Shown: positions 56,101-63,302, numbered from the stretch's first letter. The stretch: 64,000 nt of DNA from Methylobacterium sp. AMS5 (GCF_001542815.1 NZ_CP006993.1:53698-117697); one strand, 5' to 3'. The notes: generated by a model not told the origin, from the sequence alone. Translations and numbers: made by a program.

Positions 56101-56543
56101 ACGCTGTATGCGTCGCTAGACGCGATTGCGACGTCATCCGCAGTGAGCGTGTCGAGCACTGAATAGAGATCAGCGAACGACAGCTTGGCGTTGTTGTAGA
56201 AATGGTCCTCGTCGTTGGCGAGCGACAGAAGCTTGTAGAGCCCCATCAGGCCCGCGCCCGAGAGCACGTAGTAGGTGACGAAGAACTCGGCCGGAGCCTT
56301 CTTGTCGTCCTTCGTCTTGCGCCAGGTGATGTCGTCGACCAGGCGCAGGCGGGCGCCGATGATCGGCTTGATCCCGGCCGCCTTCGCCTTCGTCGTCAGC
56401 TCGGGCAAACCCGTGACGGACATGGTGTCGGTCAGCGCGATGGCCTTGGAGCCGAGCTCCGCGGCCTGCTTCACGAGCTTGCCGATGTCGTTGATGGATT
56501 CGCCGATCGAGAAGTTGGACCGGGCGGCCAGGATCGCGTGCAT
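53139..56543 (-). CDS. dnaE: DNA polymerase III alpha (DnaE-like) fused to a UDG-like domain
   Basis: 1,134 residues. Catalytic acids appear in DLPDADLDFMSARR (about 417-430) and LVKMDILGLNTLDL (about 578); GFNKSHSVEYTLISYQAMYL is the conserved thumb/fingers segment. The N-terminal PHP-like region (MHAILAARSNFSIGES, ALTDTMSVTGLPEL) has lost the usual His residues. From about 975 the normal C-terminus is replaced by a UDG-superfamily-like domain (FMVITDCPAKGEDESGF, then YLMKEIEILKPPCIVLLG) with altered catalytic motifs. Residues ~119-171 come from a GG/CC-poor patch. TAATG-coupled to the HNH gene. Confidence 0.9.
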   Translation of the reverse strand: MHAILAARSNFSIGESINDIGKLVKQAAELGSKAIALTDTMSVTGLPELTTKAKAAGIKPIIGARLRLVDDITWRKTKDDKKAPAEFFVTYYVLSGAGLMGLYKLLSLANDEDHFYNNAKLSFADLYSVLDTLTADDVAIASSDAYSVGTHADAQSILQRIADAVTRENVFLTLTPIHTPYWDTVNTRAIELANTLGLPLLTTIPSLYPEGGADATDVMNAIRRNVKMDEPWAYINAARDMHPRSLKGLVELCKESQRRLVEFRGVKGAGGAFLQGLKNTETLVSKVTYEWQKFAPSLPVMAPDEFAAVVTECKKGWSKRFGAQVFGHRPSLDELKEVYTPRLKYELSVLKNLKFCGYFLLVQDVVQFAKGAGIAVGPGRGSVGGSLIAYLMGITDCDPIRFGLLFERFINPERLDLPDADLDFMSARRHEVFTYLINKYGAKRVAGVSNFLKLGASSAIRGVSKSFRLPEDDYRCSKFVPKKHGQPVKLVEAIKEVPEIADWASKNPFLAKTAGELEGCMSALGQHAAGVVVAGCDLVERAVIERRKAPAKPKEGEEEVPELPVVCWDKRIVEDQGLVKMDILGLNTLDLIEATRDYIRKRRGKTVDLLRIPLDDPKVLENFAKAISTGIFQFEGGGMRRLLKELGKDGTICFDDITAATALYRPGPMESGMMDSYWKRKQGIEEVEYDHPLMEPILKPTFGVMVYQEQVMQISQVIAGYTGPQADKLRKIMGKKLPEEMAKERGKFVQGCVDTVKQDANWAGALFDKIEGFAGYGFNKSHSVEYTLISYQAMYLKTYYAVEFFAAALSQMGQDKLPGLMKDAERMGIEVDLPDINHSTGQFEIVTDARLCMPFNRIKGISANTTDAILKARAAGPFKSMQDLTDRVERRRCNVRHVETLNKVGAFARIEPGQLPAKHDSRVKDQRELLPGLITAHVPIAREMDIGSFEKAKIITLVADYCDGHHDDGMPVKPTIGRKARFMVITDCPAKGEDESGFMSFLGSKTGGTMNEWIKAALDAADLQRQDAYWTALIKRPKEGKQVSPKEITAYSPYLMKEIEILKPPCIVLLGSSTVRHFIPDFKGKASEFAGEVVYSKALDANLVIGFAPGEIFFEPAKQAKLDEVFAVAASLTE
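56032..56186. other. GG/CC-poor patch inside dnaE
   Basis: 155 bp with only two CC (56098, 56138) and no GG, against several per 20 bp on both sides. It encodes THADAQSILQ, close to THADAQASLC in the Gly/Pro/Trp-free protein at 3856-4470. Confidence 0.75.
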
Positions 56544-57025
56544 TAGCTTCGGGGTCTCCGATTTTGAGCCTGCTGCACGGGCGTCGCCCAGCGGCAGTTG
56601 TCAGGCTCGTAGTTTCCGTTGGTATCCTCGCGGTCGAGGGTCTTGTTGGGCGGTCGCTCGCCCATGTCCGCGAGGAAGTTCTCGAAGCTGTCCCAGCGGG
56701 CGCAAATCGTGATGCCGCGTCCGCCGTAGTAGCTGTAATTCTCGGCGTCCGGATTCAGGCAGCGATTACGCATCATCTGCCAGGACGTATAGGTTCGATC
56801 GTGCGTCTTACCGTGAGTGCGGCGCTTCTCGCTGCGGAGCTCAATGGAGATGCAGCCACAAGACTGCACCTTTCCCCTGCGAAGACGATTGCCCGTCGTC
56901 GTGAGCTCCGACCCGCAGTCGCACCGGCACTTCCAGGCGGCTGCGGGTCCGATGTTACCGTCGCGCTCGATCACGGTGAGCTTGCCGAAGCGCTCACCAC
57001 TCATGTCGGGAGCGACGTAAGCCAC
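56543..57025 (-). CDS. HNH-type (homing) endonuclease-like protein with zinc ribbon
   Basis: 160 residues, GTG start. The N-terminal RFGKLTVIERDG, WKCRCDCGSE and QSCGC form the zinc-ribbon module, followed by RTYTSWQMMRNRCLNP and WDSFENFLADMGERPPNKTL, then LDREDTNGNYEPDNCRWAT, the common phage HNH-like endonuclease layout. Such free-standing enzymes spread between phage genes; it sits directly upstream of dnaE and is coupled to it. Confidence 0.8.
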   Translation of the reverse strand: MAYVAPDMSGERFGKLTVIERDGNIGPAAAWKCRCDCGSELTTTGNRLRRGKVQSCGCISIELRSEKRRTHGKTHDRTYTSWQMMRNRCLNPDAENYSYYGGRGITICARWDSFENFLADMGERPPNKTLDREDTNGNYEPDNCRWATPVQQAQNRRPRS

Positions 57026-57333
57026 TAATCCTCCAGGCTCATCCAGTTGACGACGGTCACGTTCTTGAACTCGCCGCTCTGCTCGATCAGGGCGACGGCG
57101 TTCATGATCTCGACCGCGGTGCGCAGCGTCGTGAGGCCGGACAGGATCTTCCAGCCCATGCGCAGGTCGCCGGCCTCGTCGACGTGGCTGAAGACGAGGT
57201 AGACCTTGGCGAGGGGCGGCTTGCGCTCCTCGGGCTTCTTCGCGTCCTTGGCCGCGGCGCGGGCAGCCGCGCGACGCTGGGCCCGGTTCGGGATCGGTCC
57301 CTCGGCCGGGGCTTCTTCGGTGCCAGTGGTCAT
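57025..57333 (-). CDS. Hypothetical protein, 102 aa
   Basis: Basic N-terminal linker (RAQRRAAARAAAKDAKK), then an alpha/beta domain KVYLVFSHVDEAG and a helical end. Overlaps its upstream neighbour by one base (TGATG) and the HNH start (TAGTG). No family recognised. Confidence 0.6.
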   Translation of the reverse strand: MTTGTEEAPAEGPIPNRAQRRAAARAAAKDAKKPEERKPPLAKVYLVFSHVDEAGDLRMGWKILSGLTTLRTAVEIMNAVALIEQSGEFKNVTVVNWMSLED

Positions 57334-57878
57334 CAGTTCCTCATGAGTGTCAGGCGGCCATTGCTGTTGGATGCTGCACCCAGGGCCTCAAGCGCCTGGA
57401 ATGCCTGGGTCGCGTGGGCGGCCGCCGTGCCCTCGGACCAATTCAGCTTCTGCTGGAATGCCTTGATGAGGAGAGCGCGCTCGACGCCCTGGTCGAGCTT
57501 CATCATCAGGTGGCAGGCCACAGCGAGAAATCCGATCTTCGTGCCGGCGAAGGGGTTGCGCCCCTCGGCCAGCGCTTCCGTCACCTTGATCCCCATGCGC
57601 TCGATGCGCGCCAGGAGCTCGGCGACCTTCTTGGGCATCTCGGACGTCAGAGCGCCCGGAGCCGCGGTCGCGGCAGCGACGGGAGCGGGAGCAGGGGAGG
57701 GCGTGCGGGTCCGCTTGACCGGCGCCACGATCCCCAGCTCCGCGCGTCGGCGTGCCAGCTGCTCCGCACCGATCGCCTGACACCGGCCGGCGAACGGGCA
57801 GGTGCTGCACTCGGGCGAGCCCTCCTTGAACGAGAGCGCGAAGCCGTAGCAGCCAGGTGCGAGAGCAATGTCAGTCAT
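57333..57878 (-). CDS. Cys-cluster protein with winged-helix-type tail, 181 aa
   Basis: ATG at 57876-57878 lies inside an operator. Four cysteines at about residues 9, 24, 27 and 33 (CYGFALSFKEG, CSTCPFAGRC) could hold a metal or Fe-S cluster. After an Ala/Pro linker comes a helical region and a tail NWSEGTAAAHATQAFQALEA, resembling the winged-helix tails of 5727-6635 and 26069-26962. Possibly a redox- or metal-responsive DNA-binding protein; inferred. Confidence 0.65.
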   Translation of the reverse strand: MTDIALAPGCYGFALSFKEGSPECSTCPFAGRCQAIGAEQLARRRAELGIVAPVKRTRTPSPAPAPVAAATAAPGALTSEMPKKVAELLARIERMGIKVTEALAEGRNPFAGTKIGFLAVACHLMMKLDQGVERALLIKAFQQKLNWSEGTAAAHATQAFQALEALGAASNSNGRLTLMRN

Positions 57879-57886
57879 TACTGATT
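57873..57886 (-). promoter_or_regulatory. Operator palindrome over a start codon
   Basis: AGTCA-N4-TGATT (one change) covering the ATG at 57878 and the stop of the sigma-like gene. Confidence 0.6.
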
Positions 57887-58504
57887 GATTTCCGTTTGCA
57901 GCACAACGGAGACCTCCTTGATCTCCGCGTAGATCCGATTGCGGCCCGCCTGCCCGATCCCCATGAAATCGAGGATCAGGTTGCCGGTGATCGCCTTGGG
58001 CGCCGATGAGGCGATGCCCCGCTCGCGCGCCGTCTTGGCCCGGCATTGGATCGCCTGCAGCTCCTCGAACAGGAAGGCAGGCGGGTTGTTCAGCAGCTTG
58101 ACGAAGGTCGCCGCCTCGATCGAGAGCTCCGATAGGGCGCGCTCGAAGGAGTGCTTCTCCTCCAGGAGCTCGTCCGGCCGGGCGCTGTCGTCCGAGACCA
58201 GCCACTCGTGCGCCTCGGAACCCTCCTCGCTGTCGCCGCCCGCATCGAGCGACATGGCGTAGGCCGAGTGCCCGATCTGGTCGTCGATCCAGCGGTTGAC
58301 GTGGTTCATCAGACCGCGGGCGAGGTAGGCGCGCCAGGGCACGCCCAGGCTCGCGTCGAATTTCTGGCTGGCGATCGTCCAGGCGAGCGACATCTCGCCT
58401 ACGACGTCCTCCAGGCCGACGCTGCGGGCGCCGGCCGCGTGAGCGCGCCGCAGGTAGCGGGGCGCCCACTTCTTCAGGGTGGGGTAGTCGTCCTCGAAGC
58501 GCAT
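57878..58504 (-). CDS. Sigma-70-family-like factor
   Basis: 208 residues from ATG 58504. Residues ~30-80 (GLEDVVGEMSLAWTIASQKF, DASLGVPWRAYLARGLMNHV) resemble sigma region 2: an E-D-x-x-x-E helix, an F-D-x-x-x-G-x-x-F joint and an aromatic-basic helix. Region 4 is weak or absent by eye, so it may be a partial or diverged factor. If functional it would direct polymerase to phage promoters. TGATG-coupled to the CobS-like gene. Confidence 0.65.
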   Translation of the reverse strand: MRFEDDYPTLKKWAPRYLRRAHAAGARSVGLEDVVGEMSLAWTIASQKFDASLGVPWRAYLARGLMNHVNRWIDDQIGHSAYAMSLDAGGDSEEGSEAHEWLVSDDSARPDELLEEKHSFERALSELSIEAATFVKLLNNPPAFLFEELQAIQCRAKTARERGIASSAPKAITGNLILDFMGIGQAGRNRIYAEIKEVSVVLQTEINQ

Positions 58505-59703
58505 CAGCCGAAGATCCGCTGCGCGAACTCCTGCGCAGCCTTCTTGTCGATGCGGGTCATGCGGTTGATGAAGGCCAGCTGCATGCCGGCGCCGTAGTCG
58601 GAGCCCTTCATGATGCCGATCTTGCCGGCCGAGATCAGCTCGCGGGGCGAGATCGTGGTCGAGACCTTGCCGGCCTTGAACGCTTCGCGCCACTCGCCGG
58701 CGAACTTCACGATCTTGGCCGCGTCCTCCTTCTTGAGGCCCGCCTGGGACGCGACGATCGCCGTCTCGACCTTGGCTTCCATATACTCGACCTCGATCGT
58801 GATGCCGAAGCGCGAGTAGTTTGCGGCGTTCTGGATCTGCGTGCCCTGGTAGAGGCCCGTCTCGTCGCCCGAGCCGTTCGTGTTGCCGGTGCCGCAGATG
58901 CGGAAGTCCTTGTGGGGACGGATCACGCGATACTCGGGCGGCGCGTCCTTGACGACGAGCGGCTTACCTTCGAGCACCGGCTGGTAGACCGAGAGCACGG
59001 ACGGCATGGCGAAGTCATACTCGTCGGCGCAGTAGACGTAGCCGTTGAGCATCGCGTCCATCAGCGGGCCGGGCTGCCAGATGGTCGCGCCGTTCTGCAC
59101 GACGAACTGGCCGACGATGTGGCTCTCCTCGGTGTTCGCGGTGTGCTGGATGCGCAGGAACGGGCGGTTCGTGCGGGCGCAGACCTGCTCGAACAGCGAC
59201 GTCTTGCCGGTGCCGTGAAAGCCCCAGGCGTAGACGTTGATCCGCATCTCGAAGCCCATGAGCACGTTCTTCACGAGCTCCAGGTCGAAGATGTAGTTCT
59301 TGTCCACGTCGGGCACGAGGAGCAGGCCGTCGCCGGTCGGCTGGCCCACGCTGACCTGGATCGGCTGGCCGCGCTTGTTCAGGACGGCCGGCGCGCTCGG
59401 GTCGATGCCGAAGACCTCGTGCATCGGCTTGCGCTCGTAGACCATCTCGGCGCTCTTGGCGGACGTGATCGGCACGACCTTCTGCGCCTCCTCGGCGCGC
59501 TTCTGCATGGCGATCATCTCGGCGTAGGGCGAGAGCGTCTTGGCGCCGGGGAACTCGGCTTTGTAGCGGTCGAGCGACCAGTCGGGGTGGTTGTTCGCCA
59601 GGTGCGTCTTGATGACGTGGACCATCGCGCCGTCGACCAGGCACTCGATCTTGTCGGCCTTGGTCGGGACAGCGGCTTGCTGAACTGCGGTGGCAGCGGA
59701 CAT
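58504..59703 (-). CDS. cobS: CobS/MoxR-type AAA+ ATPase
   Basis: 399 residues. GFHGTGKTSLFEQ (about 161-173) is Walker A and YVYCADEYDFAMPSVLSVYQ the Walker B region; the TGNTNGSGDETG loop fits sensor 1 and the pre-sensor insert of CobS/MoxR ATPases. It pairs with the vWA gene at 60509, as CobS pairs with CobT. In large phages such pairs are frequent and unlikely to make cobalamin; they more likely remodel a protein target. Two operators lie upstream. Confidence 0.88.
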   Translation of the reverse strand: MSAATAVQQAAVPTKADKIECLVDGAMVHVIKTHLANNHPDWSLDRYKAEFPGAKTLSPYAEMIAMQKRAEEAQKVVPITSAKSAEMVYERKPMHEVFGIDPSAPAVLNKRGQPIQVSVGQPTGDGLLLVPDVDKNYIFDLELVKNVLMGFEMRINVYAWGFHGTGKTSLFEQVCARTNRPFLRIQHTANTEESHIVGQFVVQNGATIWQPGPLMDAMLNGYVYCADEYDFAMPSVLSVYQPVLEGKPLVVKDAPPEYRVIRPHKDFRICGTGNTNGSGDETGLYQGTQIQNAANYSRFGITIEVEYMEAKVETAIVASQAGLKKEDAAKIVKFAGEWREAFKAGKVSTTISPRELISAGKIGIMKGSDYGAGMQLAFINRMTRIDKKAAQEFAQRIFG

Positions 59704-59774
59704 GCGTGTGTGGCTCCGTCTGTGTGCTGTGTGGGCGTGTGTGCGTCGTTGCGCTGTGCGCTGTTTGTAGAGTC

Positions 59775-59817
59775 AGTTATCACTGACTAAGCGCGGGAAA
59801 GCAAGTCACCACTGACT
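59775..59817 (-). promoter_or_regulatory. Promoter with two operators upstream of cobS
   Basis: AGTTA-N4-TGACT (59775-59788) and exact AGTCA-N4-TGACT (59804-59817), 15 bp apart. A CCGCG-N10-GATAAC promoter-like pair overlaps the first site. Confidence 0.75.
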
Positions 59818-59860
59818 GACCTTCTCGCGCATGCGATCGTTTCGGATCGGGTGTGTCACC

Positions 59861-60067
59861 CTAGTAGTCGTGCCCGTCGTGACAGAGCGGCGGGAACCAA
59901 ACGAGGCCTGCGCGCGAAAACGCGAGCCCCATCAGCTCCATTTCCAAATGATACGCGACAATCTCGAAGTCGCGCCAAACACGATGAAATTCGTCTGGCT
60001 CGTCGGGGCCGGGGCCTCCCGGAATTGGATCGACGATCGGCACCTTCCGGTAGTCAAACGCCTTCAT
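59861..60067 (-). CDS. Hypothetical protein, 68 aa
   Basis: ATG at 60065-60067 shares bases with the upstream stop (TGATG). Acidic Pro/Gly-rich start (PIVDPIPGGPGPDEPDEF), then a helix and a His/Cys-containing end. Last gene of the cobT operon. No family recognised. Confidence 0.55.
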   Translation of the reverse strand: MKAFDYRKVPIVDPIPGGPGPDEPDEFHRVWRDFEIVAYHLEMELMGLAFSRAGLVWFPPLCHDGHDY

Positions 60068-60315
60068 CACAGCGCTCCCAAAGTAAGACCAACGGCGATG
60101 CCGATCCCAAGCCAGGTGGCGCCGGTGAACACCTGGGTCGGCGAGCGCCAGTAAGCAGCCTCGGTGATGACGTTGGGCGTGTAGCGGTCGAGGATGCGCG
60201 CCATCCCGGCCCGCATCATCTTCTCGCCCTGGCGCGTCCGGTAGGGGTAGCGCCACTGGTCGTCGAGGAGCTCGGTGAGCACCTGAGCGACCTCGGGGTC
60301 CTTCGCGTGGATCAT
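60067..60315 (-). CDS. Small membrane protein, 82 aa
   Basis: ATG at 60313-60315, ATGA-coupled. Basic helical body, then a C-terminal membrane helix (GATWLGIGIAVGLTLGAL). No family recognised. Confidence 0.55.
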   Translation of the reverse strand: MIHAKDPEVAQVLTELLDDQWRYPYRTRQGEKMMRAGMARILDRYTPNVITEAAYWRSPTQVFTGATWLGIGIAVGLTLGAL

Positions 60316-60512
60316 GAACGGATCTCCTCGATCTTGTAGCTGCCCTTGTCCGCGAGGGCGTAGGCGAAATCCTCGGCCCACGTCCGCGCACTGATCGGCC
60401 CGACGACGAAGCCGTTCGTCGTGACCTCGCGAGGCGTGTCACCGAACTCGCGCTCGATGGTGATGTCCTCGCGGGTCTCGGGATCGGCGTAGGTGATGCG
60501 GAAGCGCTTCAT
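60312..60512 (-). CDS. Hypothetical protein, 66 aa
   Basis: ATG at 60510-60512 overlaps the CobT-like stop. Begins MKRFRITYADPETREDITIE, a beta-rich start, then EDFAYALADKGSYKIEEI. Small alpha/beta protein found in a coupled cluster; family not recognised. Confidence 0.6.
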   Translation of the reverse strand: MKRFRITYADPETREDITIEREFGDTPREVTTNGFVVGPISARTWAEDFAYALADKGSYKIEEIRS

Positions 60513-61897
60513 GCCGACAGAATCCTCTTGAGTTCGTTCATCACGAGGCCGGGCAGCTGCTCGACCTTGTTGAGGATGAAATGCTTCGGGTAGAAATGCT
60601 TCGGCGCGTCCGAGAGGATGCCGATGCCGATGATCTCGACGCCCATCTTGGTCCCCGTCTCGATGACGCGGTGAAGGTGGGCGATCTGCTGATACATATC
60701 GCCGTCGGCCGCGGGCTGACCGTCGGAGAACACCATCAGCACCTTGCGCTTCTCGGGCCGCTTGAGCAGACGGGCGAGCGCATATTCGAGGCTCTCCGAA
60801 TCCGCGTTGGCGTTCATGAAGTGCTGATAGGGCGCGCCCGCGAACCGCGTCTTGATCTCCGGGCCCATCCGCTCGTCGAAGCCCTTGTAGATGGGCATGT
60901 AGATCGGAGAGATGCGGCTATACTTGACGCCGACCCGCTTCGCTTCCTCCTGCGCCTCCTTCATCACCTTGTTGTCGTATTTCGTGGTGAAGCCCAGGAC
61001 CTCGTGCTTGATCTGGACGCGCTCCAGAGTCGAGGACAGGGCGTAGGCGCCCGTCATCGCGACCTTCATCTTCTGCCCGTGCATCGAGCCCGAGTTGTCG
61101 CAGAGCAGGCTGACAGCCGTGTCCTTCGACTTGTTCTCGTGCTTGCGACGGAACACGCGATCGTCGCCGGCCACGACGCGGTGCAGAGCCGACGAGTGCA
61201 GCTTGCCCGTCCGGAAGCCGGGGATGCGCATGACCTGGCTGCGCGAGGCCATCATGCGGTCGATGTCCTTCTGCATGACGCCGACCATGCCGCGGGTCTC
61301 GTCTTCGAGCTGGGTCAGGTAGCTGTCCTGCCAGCGCTTGTTCTTCCGCGCGTCCTCGCCCGTGTCGATCTTGAGCGGCTCGATCACGTCGAAGTCGCGG
61401 GAGTAGATGATGTAGTCCGCATCCTTGGCGCAGGCCTTGGCGTCCTCGGAGATCTTCTGGGCAAGCGCCTCGTCGAACTCCGGCAGGCTCATCTCGACTT
61501 CGCCGGTCTCGCCGGCATTGTCCGAGCCCTGGTCGGCCGGCTCGTCGCCCTCGCCGTCCTCGTCCTCGATCGGCTCGTCGTCCTCGCCCGGCTCGTCGGA
61601 GCGGTTGGGCTTCTCCGGCTCGTCGTCGCTCTCCTCGTCGTTCTTGCTGCCGGCGCTCGGGGCGTCGTCATCGCCCTCCTCGTCGCCGTCGTCGGAATCC
61701 TCGTCGTCCTCATCCTCGGGCGGCTTGGAGGAGCCGGAGCTGTCCTCGTCGTCCTCCTCGGAATCCTCGCCCTCGGTCTCCTCGTCGTCGAACCAGTCGT
61801 CGAGCTCGCCGCCGTCACCCTCGCCCTTCGAGTTCTCGGCGAAGGTCTTGTAGCTGTTCCAGAGATGCTGGTCCTGGACTTCGATCGCGATCGACAT
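60509..61897 (-). CDS. cobT: CobT-like von Willebrand factor A protein
   Basis: 462 residues. Residues ~25-150 are almost wholly acidic (Asp/Glu/Ser-rich), as in CobT. The vWA domain carries the MIDAS motif CDNSGSMHGQKMK (about 267-279), a later conserved Thr and the KVLMVFSDGQPAADGD segment. It should partner the CobS-like AAA+ ATPase. The upstream gene supplies what looks like the N-terminal part of phage CobT proteins, so CobT may be split here. Confidence 0.85.
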   Translation of the reverse strand: MSIAIEVQDQHLWNSYKTFAENSKGEGDGGELDDWFDDEETEGEDSEEDDEDSSGSSKPPEDEDDEDSDDGDEEGDDDAPSAGSKNDEESDDEPEKPNRSDEPGEDDEPIEDEDGEGDEPADQGSDNAGETGEVEMSLPEFDEALAQKISEDAKACAKDADYIIYSRDFDVIEPLKIDTGEDARKNKRWQDSYLTQLEDETRGMVGVMQKDIDRMMASRSQVMRIPGFRTGKLHSSALHRVVAGDDRVFRRKHENKSKDTAVSLLCDNSGSMHGQKMKVAMTGAYALSSTLERVQIKHEVLGFTTKYDNKVMKEAQEEAKRVGVKYSRISPIYMPIYKGFDERMGPEIKTRFAGAPYQHFMNANADSESLEYALARLLKRPEKRKVLMVFSDGQPAADGDMYQQIAHLHRVIETGTKMGVEIIGIGILSDAPKHFYPKHFILNKVEQLPGLVMNELKRILSA

Positions 61898-62937
61898 TAG
61901 GCGGCCTCCCCGAATCCAGTCTTGAGCTTCTGCATGGCGCGGTCGTAGATCTGCTCGACCTCATCGGCCGAGAGCTTCGCCTTGCGCGCGATGTCGTCCC
62001 AGGTCTTCTTGCGGTCGATGCGCGCGGTGAGCACGCGCCGCTCCAGCTTCGACAGCGGGTCCTTGTCGGAATCGCCCTTCTTGTCGAAGCGGCCATCCTC
62101 GTCGTCGTCACCGCTCGAACCCTTCTCGTCCGGGTCGTCGAGCTTCTCGGGCGGCGTGTCGTCCTCGGCCGGGCCCTCGCCCTCATCCTCGGGCGTGTTG
62201 CCCTTGCCGCCGTTGGGCTCGCCGGCCTCGTCGTCCGGCTCCTCCTCGGGCTCCGGTTCGGGCTCGGGCGGCTTAGGCGCGGGCGGCGCCTTCAAGAGCT
62301 CGGCGAGCTCGTGGGCGAGATCGTAGCAGTCCTTGCTCGACGCGAGCCCGGCGACCTTCGCCTCGATCGGCCGGATGCGGTCGATCTTGCCCTTGAGGGC
62401 AGGGTGGCTCCAGATGCCCTTGGCGTCGAGATAGTCCTTGAACACCGTCTGCCCGGACCAGGCGCGCGCGATCGGCACCATCATGATGCCGAACATGGTC
62501 GCCGCGTCGCCCTTGGCCTCGGCCATCTTGAACGCGGGCTCGGTGATCTCGGCGACGAAGAATTCGTGGAGCTTCTTGAGGTTCCAGCCGGAGCCCTTGA
62601 AGGTCTCTATCTGCTTCCGCTCGATGAAGGTGTCCTCGAAGATGTTCCAGTAGGAACGCATCTTCTCGCCCTCGTCCTGGGCCTTCTTGTTCCACTTGAA
62701 GTCGGTGTGGAGAATGTGCCCGACCTCGTGGTCGATGAAGCCTTGGATCGCGAGGATCAGGCCTTCGGTCGCGTTGTCGGGGATGTAGGGGATGTTCACG
62801 CGCTCGGGCTTGAGCGTCTTGGGGTTCGTCGCGACGTAGGCGCGCGAGCCGCGCTGCGTGACTTGCAGCCTCTTGCCCGCGAGGAGCTGAGTGACAGTCA
62901 CTACAGCTTCTCGCAGGATCGCGATTTCTTGGTTCAT
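61897..62937 (-). CDS. CobT N-terminal-like protein with HExxH metalloprotease motif
   Basis: 346 residues from ATG 62937. DHEVGHILHTDF (about 68-79) has the zinc metalloprotease motif HExxH; IFEDTFIERKQI supplies a conserved downstream Glu-rich helix. A highly acidic linker follows, then a C-terminal HTH-like segment (WDDIARKAKLSADEVEQIYD). It is coupled directly to the vWA gene. Either a split CobT or a peptidase recruited by the CobS/CobT machine. Confidence 0.75.
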   Translation of the reverse strand: MNQEIAILREAVVTVTQLLAGKRLQVTQRGSRAYVATNPKTLKPERVNIPYIPDNATEGLILAIQGFIDHEVGHILHTDFKWNKKAQDEGEKMRSYWNIFEDTFIERKQIETFKGSGWNLKKLHEFFVAEITEPAFKMAEAKGDAATMFGIMMVPIARAWSGQTVFKDYLDAKGIWSHPALKGKIDRIRPIEAKVAGLASSKDCYDLAHELAELLKAPPAPKPPEPEPEPEEEPDDEAGEPNGGKGNTPEDEGEGPAEDDTPPEKLDDPDEKGSSGDDDEDGRFDKKGDSDKDPLSKLERRVLTARIDRKKTWDDIARKAKLSADEVEQIYDRAMQKLKTGFGEAA

Positions 62938-62952
62938 CTTGTGCGTGCCTTC

Positions 62953-62966
62953 AGTCAGTGATGACT
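62953..62966 (-). promoter_or_regulatory. Operator palindrome upstream of the cobT module
   Basis: Exact AGTCA-N4-TGACT 15 bp before the ATG at 62937; a TATTGT -10-like hexamer follows directly upstream. Confidence 0.75.
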
Positions 62967-62992
62967 GACAATAGATAACAAAATAAAAGCGG

Positions 62993-63238
62993 TTACTGAA
63001 CTGGAATGATGACGGAATCGCTGCTGGACGTGATGAGAATGATGACACGCCCGAGCGTCGGGTGGACGCCGGAATACTGCTCGATGCTTCCCATGATATT
63101 GAAGCGCTTGTCGGCCAGAACCATCGTCGCCTCCAGCGCCTCTTCCTGAGTGACGTGATGGATCTTCGGGTCGAAGGCCGGCATCGGGGCGCTGATCGCG
63201 GCAGGCGTGGGGACGAGACGAAGGGAGTTGTTCGACAC
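62993..63238 (-). CDS. Hypothetical protein, 81 aa
   Basis: ATG at 63236-63238. Pro-rich start, helix (VTQEEALEATMVLADKRFNI), then a beta-rich end. Operator 32 bp upstream. No family recognised. Confidence 0.6.
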   Translation of the reverse strand: MSNNSLRLVPTPAAISAPMPAFDPKIHHVTQEEALEATMVLADKRFNIMGSIEQYSGVHPTLGRVIILITSSSDSVIIPVQ

Positions 63239-63269
63239 GTTCGGTTCCTCGGGTGTGCGGGGTGTATTA

Positions 63270-63283
63270 GTCAGCAGTGACTG
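63270..63283 (-). promoter_or_regulatory. Operator palindrome
   Basis: Exact AGTCA-N4-TGACT between the terminator of the XRE gene and the gene starting at 63238. Confidence 0.75.
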
Positions 63284-63302
63284 ACCATTTCAAGGCAGAA
63301 AA

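Noticed and set aside
53313..56162. Plus-strand open frame opposite dnaE
   Set aside because: Mirror frame of the polymerase gene with no recognisable motif.
58504..61897. True cobalt chelatase for cobalamin synthesis
   Set aside because: No other cobalamin genes are present, and CobS/CobT-like pairs are common in large phages outside that pathway.
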